6,343 nt of DNA from Micropepsaceae bacterium (GTDB lineage Bacteria; Pseudomonadota; Alphaproteobacteria; Micropepsales; Micropepsaceae). This document shows, in pieces, positions 1 to 6,110 of this stretch (its first letter is position 1; every line of letters starts with the position of its first letter). The position numbers were made by a program, and so were the translations under genes. Location: NCBI GenBank assembly GCA_025450355.1, contig JANWHR010000175.1, positions 1-6,343 on the forward strand. Reading direction: 5' to 3'. The notes under the pieces were generated by a model. It was not told the origin of the DNA. It did no database searches and worked only from the letters and a program-made list of their open reading frames with translations.

Positions 1-75
1 AGGGGGTGTTGCGGAGTGTATCTCTTCTTCGCCGTCCTCCCGCATTCGTGGCGAGGCGCAGGCGGGCGCCGGTTG

Positions 76-1287
76 CTATTTCAGCTGAAACACCACCGCA
101 GCCGTAAGATATTCGGCAACCTGCTTTCCATCCTGCATGGCCGGTTTGAATCGCCAGCGTTTCACCAGCGTGCAGGCGGCATCGTCCAGCCGGGGGAATC
201 CGCTGGAGCTCTCGACCCGGCAGGTTCCGACAGTGCCGTCGTTCTGCACCAGATAGATAACGTCCACCCGTCCCTGTTCCTGCGCATGGATTGAGTCGGG
301 CGGATAATCATCCACCGTGACGGCATGGCTGTTGAGCGGCACCGGCGCGATCTCGGGCGGCTGTAGTGGTGGTACAACTCTGCCGCCGCTCAACTGGAAA
401 ACGATCGTGGTGTTCAGCCACCACTCAACCGGAGCGCCATCCAACACCGTTGCCGGCCTGAACCGCCAGCGTTTCACCCGCGCGCAGGCGGCATCGTCGA
501 GCCGCCGGAATCCGCTGGTGCGCTCGACCTGACACATCCCGACGGAGCCGTCCTTCAGCACCTGATACGTCACCATTACCTTGCCCTGTTCCTGCAGCTG
601 GACCGACACCGGCGGATAATCTGCGACCGTGACGGCATGGCTGTTGATCGGCACGGGCATGTTCGGTGAAGTGACCACAACAGGCGCAGCAGGATCCGAA
701 CTCTGCGGGGCAGGTTGCGCAATCATGATCTGAGCCTGATTTGTTTTTGAACCGCCCAGCGGCGACAGAGTTGACGCAACCCGCGCCTGCCCGCCATCAA
801 AAAGATCATGCACCGCATATCCGGTAACGCCCGCCAAAATCACCGCCGCAATTCCTCCCCCGAAGAGGAAGCCGCGTGCTCGCCTATTTCTCCCCCCGTT
901 TACGGGGGGAGTGGCGCGAAGCGCCGAGGGGGGCGCGAGCGAAGCGAGCCAGGTGATCGCTGCTTGACTTCGCGCCAGCCCATCAGGCCCTGCCGGAATG
1001 TCGGCGAGGCGCAGCAGCGTTGCGGGTACCGGCTGCTGTTCGCCTTCCACTTTGTCGAGCCAGGCTTGCGCGGCGTCGAGTTCATGGATCGCGTCGGGAT
1101 CGTCTGCCAGTTTGCCCGCATCAGGCGCGGCATCCAGACGAGAGGCGATTTCCGCGATCGATGCAGATCCCGGAGTTTGCGCCAAAGCCGCCCGAACCGC
1201 TCGCCGGGCCTGCGCTCGCGACACGCCACCATCGCCCATTTCTGGAAGAAGCCGGTTCAGAAAATCATTCAGTTCATCATTCGCCAT
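76..1287 (-). CDS. Membrane protein with two TonB C-terminal domains, possible anti-sigma partner
   Basis: A 403-residue protein in three parts. Residues 1-138 are a hydrophilic, probably cytoplasmic segment with no domain I recognise. Residues about 139-158 form one membrane helix. A linker rich in Ala, Pro and Ser (about 165-210) leads to two tandem TonB C-terminal domains at about 216-299 and 320-402. Each has the YPP, 'EQG+V', 'DG(S/T)VG' and 'RLDDAAC..VKRWRF+PA' signatures and a Cys pair (C252/C268 and C356/C372) that could form a disulfide in the periplasm. Classical TonB has its membrane helix at the N-terminus; here about 138 residues precede it, and the long Pro-rich spacer is lacking. 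The gene starts 18 bases after the sigma-factor gene, with AAGGAG six bases before ATG, so the two are almost certainly co-transcribed. That order and topology suggest a transmembrane anti-sigma or signal-transfer role, which is inference. Residues about 113-133 are encoded by a palindromic repeat element. The TonB-domain call is firm; the role is open. Confidence 0.9.
   Translation of the reverse strand: MANDELNDFLNRLLPEMGDGGVSRAQARRAVRAALAQTPGSASIAEIASRLDAAPDAGKLADDPDAIHELDAAQAWLDKVEGEQQPVPATLLRLADIPAGPDGLARSQAAITWLASLAPPSALRATPPVNGGRNRRARGFLFGGGIAAVILAGVTGYAVHDLFDGGQARVASTLSPLGGSKTNQAQIMIAQPAPQSSDPAAPVVVTSPNMPVPINSHAVTVADYPPVSVQLQEQGKVMVTYQVLKDGSVGMCQVERTSGFRRLDDAACARVKRWRFRPATVLDGAPVEWWLNTTIVFQLSGGRVVPPLQPPEIAPVPLNSHAVTVDDYPPDSIHAQEQGRVDVIYLVQNDGTVGTCRVESSSGFPRLDDAACTLVKRWRFKPAMQDGKQVAEYLTAAVVFQLK
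152..658 (-). repeat. Intragenic tandem duplication, period 312 bases
   Basis: The two TonB domains are duplicated at DNA level. Segments around 152-346 and 464-658 align with a constant 312-base offset (104 codons). A perfect 22-base match lies at 314-335 and 626-647, and there is another strongly similar block around CGCCAGCGTTTCACC (152 and 464). Towards the domain ends (lower coordinates) the copies drift apart and differ by one codon. This suggests a fairly recent in-frame duplication, or gene conversion between the copies. Confidence 0.85.
889..950. repeat. Palindromic repeat element, copy 1, inside a coding sequence
   Basis: A C-run/G-run palindrome (890-911, core CCCCCGTTTACGGGGG at 893-908) is followed by a second hairpin GGCGC-GAA-GCGCC (913-925), a G-run, and a third small inverted repeat built on GCGAGC/GAAGCGAGC (about 935-949). 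The same core and the same order (C/G palindrome, second hairpin, GA + G-run) recur between genes at 4642-4716. The element is read in frame on the minus strand as about 20 residues including PPSALRATPPVNGG. This places it inside the TonB-domain protein just before its membrane helix. Confidence 0.8.
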
Positions 1288-1305
1288 TTCGTTCTCCTTC
1301 GGTGA

Positions 1306-2205
1306 TTAGACGGACGCCAGCCAGTCTTTCACCGCGGAATCTTCGGAAATGATTTTGCGCAGATTGCCCAGGACGCGCTGCTTCAGAGCGTAGATTTCCT
1401 GTACCGGCCGCCTCATCACTCGCGCGAGCTCTCGCGGCGGTGGAGGATTGTCGGTCAGCACGTGCGACAGATACAGCCGCTCATCCTCCGGCAAGCTCTG
1501 GACCGCGTCGGTCAATGCGCGCAAGGCTGCCGACAATTGCTCGCCGGCCGCGGCCTCGATCCGGATATCCTCGGGCGATGGTTCGACCGCTTCTGCGAAC
1601 GGATCGATCTCTTCCAACCGTGCAACCGCAGCGGGACCCCTGCGTCTCGGCGCGATCGTGCGCCTGATCTCGTCGCGCAGGATGTTGCCGGCACAGCGCA
1701 GGATGAAGCCGGAGAAGCTGCCTTTTCCACTCCAGGCACGGATGCGGCGGTAATTCTGTTCTACCAGATGCAGGCAGATGCCCTGATACAAATCCCGGCG
1801 GATCTCTTCCGCTTCCGGCGCGCGCACATGGCGCCGGATCAGCCGGCGGATGTCCACCTCCAGGAAATCCTGCAGCATCCGCCAGGCTCTTGCAGCATCC
1901 AGTTCGAACAGACCGATCAGCTTCCGGCAATAAAATTCCCGGACGACAAGCGCGGTGAAGGTCTTCAGACTGGAGCGGCCGTCGTATTCCTTGAATGCGG
2001 CAAAATCCGAGTCACGAAGCCAGGCGATGGTTTCGAGGAAATTGTCGCGAGCCTCGCCTTCATATCCGCTGAGCGCGCGACAGCTTGCCCAGACCGTGCC
2101 CGAAATCTCGCTGAGGAATTGCCTGACAGCATCTGGTGTCCCGGTCAGCGCCGCCGCGACCAGGGCGCGATCACGTTCCGCACAGCCGTCAGCGCCGAAC
2201 CGCAT
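1306..2205 (-). CDS. Sigma-70 family RNA polymerase sigma factor with duplicated region 2
   Basis: Chosen as a 299-residue protein from the ATG at 2205, which has GGAGG eight bases upstream. An in-frame ATG at 2259 would give 317 residues but has only a weak AGAAG. Residues about 107-184 look like sigma region 2, with 'RRDLYQGICLHLVE', then 'WSGKGSFSGFILRCAGNILRDEIRR', the usual helix and promoter-melting pattern. Residues about 229-285 look like region 4 ('LPEDERLYLSHVL ... RELARVMRRPVQEIYALKQRVLGNLRKI'). An additional region-2-like segment precede these at about 16-99 ('FLETIAWLRDSDFAAFKEYDGRSSLKTFTALVVREF' in two parts: FLETIAWLRDSDFAAF and DGRSSLKTFTALVVREF). That makes the protein longer than the usual ECF length of under 200 residues. 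It should direct RNA polymerase to a small regulon, probably including its own operon. The next gene, 18 bases on, encodes a membrane protein that may control it. The sigma-family call is good; the regulon and signal are unknown. Confidence 0.8.
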   Translation of the reverse strand: MRFGADGCAERDRALVAAALTGTPDAVRQFLSEISGTVWASCRALSGYEGEARDNFLETIAWLRDSDFAAFKEYDGRSSLKTFTALVVREFYCRKLIGLFELDAARAWRMLQDFLEVDIRRLIRRHVRAPEAEEIRRDLYQGICLHLVEQNYRRIRAWSGKGSFSGFILRCAGNILRDEIRRTIAPRRRGPAAVARLEEIDPFAEAVEPSPEDIRIEAAAGEQLSAALRALTDAVQSLPEDERLYLSHVLTDNPPPPRELARVMRRPVQEIYALKQRVLGNLRKIISEDSAVKDWLASV

Positions 2206-2213
2206 GTCACCCG

Positions 2214-2218
2214 CCTCC
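2214..2218 (-). promoter_or_regulatory. Shine-Dalgarno site favouring the internal start of the sigma gene
   Basis: GGAGG on the minus strand lies eight bases before the ATG at 2205. The upstream in-frame ATG at 2259 has only AGAAG. This site is the main reason for preferring the shorter sigma-factor protein. Confidence 0.6.
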
Positions 2219-2267
2219 GCGGATGACACCGGAATCGCGCTCCGGCGCTGCCGCGGCATGTTCTTCT

Positions 2268-2296
2268 ACAATAGACGGACGTCTGCGGCTTTTTAA
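2268..2296 (-). promoter_or_regulatory. Possible sigma-70-type promoter of the sigma/TonB operon
   Basis: TTAAAA (2296-2291) and TATTGT (2273-2268) on the minus strand are 17 bases apart, each matching four of six consensus bases. Transcription would begin near 2261. That is almost at the upstream ATG (2259) but leaves about 55 bases of leader before the ATG at 2205, in line with the shorter start. The match is weak; an ECF-type self-regulated promoter could equally be present. Confidence 0.25.
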
Positions 2297-2303
2297 CTGT
2301 ACC

Positions 2304-2320
2304 GCGGGCTTCCAGCCCGC
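2304..2320. repeat. GC-rich hairpin between the membrane-protein cluster and the sigma gene
   Basis: GCGGGCTTCCAGCCCGC forms a perfect 7-bp stem with a 3-base loop, four bases beyond the stop of the last gene of the three-gene cluster. No T-run follows on either strand, so it is not a typical intrinsic terminator. It may stop or process the upstream transcript. From memory, very similar 'GCGGGCTTCCAGCCCGC' units occur as dispersed repeats in various bacteria, so a repeat element is as likely. Confidence 0.6.
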
Positions 2321-2324
2321 CGCT

Positions 2325-2606
2325 TTACGCCCTTCCCGGTTTCCGCTCCTCCAGGTTTTTCGCCACGATGCCCGCGATCAGCATCAGATAGGCGATGATC
2401 CGCAGCACATAGACATAGGCCAGTTCTTCGCTTGGGTGATTGCTGGCGTTCGAGAAGATCTGATTCACGGCCAGCAGCCAGAATGCGATGCCAAAGATCA
2501 CGAACAGCCGCTCCCCCGTGCGCGACCAGAAGCGGAAGAAGAACAGCCCGGCCACGAAGAATCCCATGGTCGCCATGCCGGACATGAAGATTTCCGTCAT
2601 TTGCAT
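2325..2606 (-). CDS. Small three-helix membrane protein (DUF5985-like)
   Basis: A 93-residue protein with three predicted membrane helices at about 10-25, 33-51 and 64-82 and a charged C-terminal tail (KNLEERKPGR). The stretch 'RFWSRTGERLFVIFGIAFWLLAVNQ' (RFWSRTGERLF, then FWLLAVNQ) parallels 'RSYLRNRTPLLLW ... FVFLALN' in the preceding gene, so the two are paralogues. I associate this pattern with the uncharacterised DUF5985 family, with moderate certainty. The start ATG overlaps the upstream stop by one base (TGATG) and has GGGAGG seven to eight bases before it inside the upstream gene, so translation is probably coupled. The function is unknown. A hetero-oligomer with its neighbour in the inner membrane is plausible inference. 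Confidence 0.8.
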   Translation of the reverse strand: MQMTEIFMSGMATMGFFVAGLFFFRFWSRTGERLFVIFGIAFWLLAVNQIFSNASNHPSEELAYVYVLRIIAYLMLIAGIVAKNLEERKPGRA

Positions 2607-2878
2607 CAGTCCACCTCCCAGATGAATCCATAAAGCAGCGCCAACACGCCTGCGAGCGTCAGGCCAAGCCGAATGACCCCGAGATCAAGATCCACAAAGA
2701 CCAGAAAATCGAGGATGACCAAAATGCTGTTGAGGGCGAGAAAGACGAAACAGGCCGCGCTCCACAACAGCAGCGGGGTGCGGTTTCTCAAGTAACTTCG
2801 CACCAGTAATCCGGCACAAACCGAACTGGCCGCGAAAGAGACAAAATAGATCAGGGCAGGCAAGGCCGGCATGGTCAT
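2606..2878 (-). CDS. Small three-helix membrane protein, paralogue (DUF5985-like)
   Basis: A 90-residue, strongly hydrophobic protein with membrane helices at about 7-26, 35-57 and 68-86 and a short 'GFIWEVD' end. It shares the R-(F/S)-(W/Y) ... L ... F..LA.N pattern with the next gene, so the pair probably arose by duplication. The ATG at 2878 overlaps the preceding stop in an ATGA. A second ATG two codons later (2872) has AAGGA six bases upstream and may be the true start, giving 88 residues. It lies between a winged-helix gene and its membrane paralogue in a tightly packed operon. No catalytic motif is visible and the function is unknown. The family assignment (DUF5985) is from memory of sequence pattern. 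Confidence 0.8.
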   Translation of the reverse strand: MTMPALPALIYFVSFAASSVCAGLLVRSYLRNRTPLLLWSAACFVFLALNSILVILDFLVFVDLDLGVIRLGLTLAGVLALLYGFIWEVD

Positions 2879-3246
2879 TCCTTCAACCTGAATGAATTCG
2901 CGAATAGCTGGAGATTTTCGTTCTTGGCGCTCAGAATCACCTGGACCAGCCAGACCGGCTTGGTCGCATACAGACCTTCAATCTGGTCCGCCATGGCCGC
3001 CAGTACGGGCGAAGCAGGGCGGTAGCAGTACTGATCGTCCGCATGGACCACCAGACCAGCCTGCTCCAGGCGCGCCAGGCCCTGGCCGATGGCCAGATCG
3101 CTGCTGCGCAACACGGCGACGAGTTCTTCCTTCCGGCGCGGCTCGGGCGCCGCGCGCTTTAGGAGCAGCAGGGATTCCAGCGCCCAGACTGACGGAATGG
3201 ACGCGGCGATAAATTTCGCGGCTTCTTCGTCCGGCAACTCAACCAT
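2875..3246 (-). CDS. Winged-helix domain protein, first gene of the DUF5985-like cluster
   Basis: A 123-residue soluble protein. Residues about 20-78 resemble a winged helix-turn-helix: helix 'VWALESLLLLKRA', then 'RKEELVAVLRSSDLAIGQGLARLEQAGLV' in two parts (RKEELVAVLRSSD and LAIGQGLARLEQAGLV), then a beta wing 'VVHADDQYCYRP'. A helix (about 80-95) and a C-terminal tail 'LQLFANSFRLKE' follow, perhaps for dimerisation or for contact with a partner. It could repress its own operon or the divergent beta-propeller gene, or act as a cytosolic partner of the two membrane proteins. Its gene ends within the start codon of the next (ATGA), which supports co-translation. No clear ribosome binding site precedes the ATG at 3246, so the start is less certain. 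I know no characterised member. Confidence 0.75.
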   Translation of the reverse strand: MVELPDEEAAKFIAASIPSVWALESLLLLKRAAPEPRRKEELVAVLRSSDLAIGQGLARLEQAGLVVHADDQYCYRPASPVLAAMADQIEGLYATKPVWLVQVILSAKNENLQLFANSFRLKE

Positions 3247-3478
3247 CTCGCAGCAAGCTCAACCTCGGGCCCACAGGCAATCCTTACAACCGCCTGAATA
3301 GCCGGTCGTTGACAACTGTTCGGGAGCCTCAACAGATTTGACCCCTTTACCGGGCCATCTCTCAACTCGCATCGGCTCCGTCCTTGCGACTCCCGGGCGC
3401 TGTATCCGGGGCGGTTCTGACGCTATGCTGGCCTTGAATGGTGCTCATGGGCACGCGATTCATTGGGAGGTTCTGTTG
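3247..3478. other. Divergent intergenic region with small inverted repeats
   Basis: It separates the leftward winged-helix operon from the rightward beta-propeller gene, so it should hold promoters for both. It contains GTTG-A-CAAC (3308-3316) and CTGTT/AACAG (3316-3320 and 3331-3335, 10-base spacer). A TTGACA (3309-3314) has no good -10 at the right distance. No gene is supported here. GGGAGG at 3465-3470, eight bases before the ATG at 3479, sets the start of the beta-propeller gene. Confidence 0.4.
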
Positions 3479-4624
3479 ATGCAATCAAGTTTGTCACACA
3501 TCCTGAAAGCCTCGGCCGCGGTCGTCGGCCTCTGCTGCCTGGCCGTCCTCGGCACGGGAACGGCGGCGCCGGCCGCGGAGGGTCCGGCGAAATACAAATA
3601 TGATCCCGATTGGCCAAAGCCTCTGCCGAATCATTGGATTCTCGGTGGTATCACCGGCCTGTTCGTGGACAAGGAGGACCACATCTGGGTGCTCAACCGC
3701 CCGCGCGATCTCAAGGTCGATGAGGTCGCAAAGGGGGAGGCGGAATGCTGCTCCGCCGCCCCTGCGGTGCTGGAATTCGATACGGCCGGCAACCTGCTCA
3801 AGGCCTGGGGGAAGCCCGATATGGTGCCGGGATGGCCGTCATCGGAACACACCATTTTCACCGACAATGAGGGCAATGTTTATATCGCCGGCGCGCAGCC
3901 CGGCGACACCATCCTGAAATTCACCGCCGACGGCAAATTCGTCAAGGATTTCGGTCACCGGGGTCCGAAAGTCCCCCGCGGTCAGATGCAGAAGGAGGAT
4001 AACCAGCAGACCGATCTTCTGCTTCGCGGCGTCGCTGCGGCGACGTTGGATGAAGCCGCTGGCGAAATCTATATCGCGGATGGCTATCTGAATAAGCGCG
4101 TGATGGTGTACGACTGGAATACCGGCGCGTTCAAACGCGGCTGGGGCGCCTATGGCAAGCCGCTCTCCGAAATCAGCAATGACGGTCAGCCGGATGTGGG
4201 CAAGGACGGCGACCCGCCGGCAAAGGACTTCAAGTCACCCGTCCATGCGGTTCGCATTTCCAAAGACGGCCTCGTTTATGTCGGCGACCGCTCCGGCAAT
4301 CGCATCCAGGTCTTCACCACACAGGGCAAATTCCTGAAGGAATTCTTTATCCGCCGGAATACCAGGGTCCGCGGCACCGCGGGTTCGGTGGATTTTTCGC
4401 CCGATCCGCAGCAGAAATATATCTTCGTTGCGGATATCGCCAACGCAACGGTGTGGGAATTGGACCGCCAGACCGGACAGGTGGTGCAGAGAATCGGGCA
4501 TCCGGGGCGCGAAGGCGGCGCCTTCGTGCTGCTCCACGTCGCCTTTATGGATTCCAAGGGCAATCTCTATACGGGTGAAGTGGGCGAAACGAGCCGCGTC
4601 CAGAAGTTCTCACCCGTGAACTAA
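3479..4624 (+). CDS. Exported NHL-repeat beta-propeller protein
   Basis: A 381-residue protein starting at the ATG at 3479 with GGGAGG eight bases upstream; an open frame extends further upstream but has no comparable start. Residues 1-33 form a Sec-type signal peptide (helix AAVVGLCCLAVLG, Ala-rich cleavage region TAAPAA), so it is probably periplasmic. The mature part shows repeated propeller blades with 'G.IYIAD', 'LVYVGDRSGNRIQVFTTQG', 'YIFVADIANATVWELDR' and 'GNLYTGEVGETSRVQKF', at about 94-112, 123-161, 183-225, 254-291, 303-342 and 349-378. A CC pair at 90-91 followed by 'PAVLEFD' fits a subgroup of NHL proteins I recognise by pattern. Such folds bind ligands or partners or, as in peptidyl-amidoglycolate lyases, catalyse reactions; no heme CXXCH is present. 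The gene appears monocistronic, with a palindromic repeat after it. The fold is confident; substrate and role are unknown. Confidence 0.85.
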   Translation: MQSSLSHILKASAAVVGLCCLAVLGTGTAAPAAEGPAKYKYDPDWPKPLPNHWILGGITGLFVDKEDHIWVLNRPRDLKVDEVAKGEAECCSAAPAVLEFDTAGNLLKAWGKPDMVPGWPSSEHTIFTDNEGNVYIAGAQPGDTILKFTADGKFVKDFGHRGPKVPRGQMQKEDNQQTDLLLRGVAAATLDEAAGEIYIADGYLNKRVMVYDWNTGAFKRGWGAYGKPLSEISNDGQPDVGKDGDPPAKDFKSPVHAVRISKDGLVYVGDRSGNRIQVFTTQGKFLKEFFIRRNTRVRGTAGSVDFSPDPQQKYIFVADIANATVWELDRQTGQVVQRIGHPGREGGAFVLLHVAFMDSKGNLYTGEVGETSRVQKFSPVN

Positions 4625-4641
4625 CCGCGCGCCGCGTAACG

Positions 4642-4716
4642 TCTCCTCCCCCGTTTACGGGGGAGGAGGCGTCGGCGCCGCCATCCGGCGGCGGCGGACG
4701 ACGAAGGGGGACTCCC
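4642..4716. repeat. Palindromic repeat element, copy 2, intergenic
   Basis: A near-perfect 26-base palindrome (4643-4668; arms 4643-4654 and 4657-4668 around TT) with core CCCCCGTTTACGGGGG (4648-4663) follows the beta-propeller stop. A second stem GCCGCC-ATCC-GGCGGC (4677-4692) and a GA + G-run tail to about 4716 follow. Core and layout match the copy at 889-950, in the same orientation. No T-run follows, so it is a poor intrinsic terminator, but it could protect or end the mRNA. The rest of 4717-4835 shows no gene. A stretch at about 4796-4835 is richer in A/T and may carry the promoter of the next gene, though I see no clear -35/-10 pair. Confidence 0.8.
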
Positions 4717-4868
4717 ACCGCATCTCCTGAATCCACCGCCTCGCCGCAGTGTACGATTCCCGACACCTCCAAATGATGCAGGAAAATACTGGCAGGCAAC
4801 TTCGGTATTGATCTTTTTATTGCTCTGAATGTTGGATGGCTTTGAATGCGCTCTGGCGAGCAATCCCT

Positions 4869-6002
4869 ATGTCCGTCGATTCCACGATCCTTCAGGCCAT
4901 TGAAAAACTATACGCCGCGGCGGCCGATGAAAGTCTGTGGCCGGAGGTGATGCAGGACATACTGGGCATCACCGAGAGCGTTGGGGCGACATTCTGCGTC
5001 ATCGACGGGTCCGATGATAAGCCGAGGTCTTTGGCCTTCACGACTTTGAATTTCGAACCGAAATTCCTGGAAGAATATCTCGACGGAATGATGCTGCACG
5101 ATCCCACCGTGCAGTACATTGTTGGCCATCCGGATCAACGCCTGATCCACGATTCACAAGTCATAGCGGAGCGCGAGAAAGACCGGCTGTTTTATTACGA
5201 TTGGCACCACAGCTTCAGCGAAACGCGCCATCGATTGGCTGGAATGGCGCCTCTGGAGGACCGCATTACGTCGGGAATCACCGTGCATCGCACGCGGCAG
5301 CAGGGGGACTTTCATCCCGCCCATATTGAACGCTTTCATTTTCTCCTGCCTCACATCGAACGGGCCGTAGATATCGGCTTCCGTTTGGGGACGTTCGGTG
5401 CGCTCCAGCAGATTTCCTTCGAGATGCTGGATGCAAATCCCTTTGCGATTATTGTGCTGGATGAGCTGGGCAGGGTTGCATTCGTCAACCGCGCCACGCG
5501 AAGTATCCTGGCCGATGAGGACGGCCTCGTCCTTTCATCGGACGGCTTCTCGTCTCTGCACCACGAGGATAACCGAATGCTGCAGGATTTGATTGGACGT
5601 GCGTTGCGCCTGGCCGATGGAGAGTCAGCGAAACCTTCTGGCGCCATGCAGGCGCTCCGGCCTTCGGGTAAGCGCCCTTATTCGATCCTGGTGTCGCCCC
5701 TCTGCCACACGCAGCTCATGCTTACGCGAACCCGTCCGGCAGTGTGCATCGTCATTGCCGATCCCGAGCGCCAGACCCATCTCCCGGAAAAAACGCTGCG
5801 GACACTCTATGGTCTGACCCCCGCGGAAGTGAGGTTGGCCGCCCAGATCGCGAACGGGAATAGTGTCCAAGGCGCAGCGGATGCACTGGGCATCAGTTAC
5901 AAGACCGCGCGGACGCAACTTGCTGCCATTTTCAAAAAAACCGGGACATCGCGACAGGGCGGGTTGGTCAAGCTTTTGCTGGCCAAGCGACCGGCGATCT
6001 GA
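4869..6002 (+). CDS. LuxR-type transcription regulator with PAS-like sensor region
   Basis: A 377-residue protein from the ATG at 4869, which has a partial GGCGAG eight bases upstream. An in-frame ATG at 4836 (388 residues) has no ribosome site. Residues about 5-170 form a sensor region ('LWPEVMQDI', 'LHDPTVQYI', 'FYYDWHHSFSETRHRLAGM'), as in large PAS/GAF LuxR proteins. Residues about 185-300 resemble a PAS fold ('LLDANPFAIIVLDELGRV'-like stretch MLDANPFAIIVLDELGRV, 'FVNRATRSIL'). The C-terminus (about 314-372) is a LuxR HTH: 'YGLTPAEVRLAAQIANG', 'GAADALGISYKTARTQLAAI', 'FKKTGTSRQGGLVKLL'. It has no receiver domain and no AAA+ domain, so it responds directly to a ligand or redox cue and does not activate sigma-54. 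It may regulate the gene at the right edge, which it precedes, or act elsewhere. The DNA-binding call is firm; the ligand is unknown. Confidence 0.9.
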   Translation: MSVDSTILQAIEKLYAAAADESLWPEVMQDILGITESVGATFCVIDGSDDKPRSLAFTTLNFEPKFLEEYLDGMMLHDPTVQYIVGHPDQRLIHDSQVIAEREKDRLFYYDWHHSFSETRHRLAGMAPLEDRITSGITVHRTRQQGDFHPAHIERFHFLLPHIERAVDIGFRLGTFGALQQISFEMLDANPFAIIVLDELGRVAFVNRATRSILADEDGLVLSSDGFSSLHHEDNRMLQDLIGRALRLADGESAKPSGAMQALRPSGKRPYSILVSPLCHTQLMLTRTRPAVCIVIADPERQTHLPEKTLRTLYGLTPAEVRLAAQIANGNSVQGAADALGISYKTARTQLAAIFKKTGTSRQGGLVKLLLAKRPAI

Positions 6003-6052
6003 GCCTCGCAGGTCAACTGAAAATAATCTTTACAACTGCAACGACAGTGCCG

Positions 6053-6065
6053 GACATCGCATGTC
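6053..6065. repeat. Short palindrome GACAT-CGC-ATGTC
   Basis: A perfect 5-bp inverted repeat with a 3-base centre, 51 bases after the LuxR-type gene. It could be an operator half of the downstream gene's control region or chance. No T-run follows, so it is not a terminator. Confidence 0.35.
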
Positions 6066-6110
6066 AGCGCGCCACCCGGATTCGATTTGTTTTGCTGGTA
6101 TTTTCCCGCT

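Noticed and set aside
1..75. A possible leftward gene start at 45 (MREDGEEE..., open to the edge) and a hairpin GGCGC/GCGCC at 55-70 as terminator of the TonB gene.
   Set aside because: Only 15 codons are visible with no good ribosome site, and the hairpin has no T-run; neither can be supported.
808..1305. A 165-codon plus-strand open frame opposite the TonB-domain gene.
   Set aside because: Rich in Arg, Ser and Pro with no domain and antisense to a well-supported gene; a shadow frame.
1462..2226. A 254-codon open frame on the plus strand opposite the sigma-factor gene.
   Set aside because: It lies fully antisense to a clear sigma-family gene and shows no recognisable domain; it is a by-product of GC-rich codon use.
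3309..3340. A sigma-70 promoter built on TTGACA at 3309-3314.
   Set aside because: At 17-18 bases spacing the -10 positions match only about two of six bases.
3338..3478. An N-terminal extension of the beta-propeller protein from an upstream ATG at 3338.
   Set aside because: It would bury the signal peptide behind 47 residues, and the ATG at 3479 has a well-placed GGGAGG.
4643..4668. The strong palindrome as an intrinsic terminator of the beta-propeller gene.
   Set aside because: No T-run follows on either strand and the same element occurs inside a coding sequence, so a dispersed repeat explains it better.
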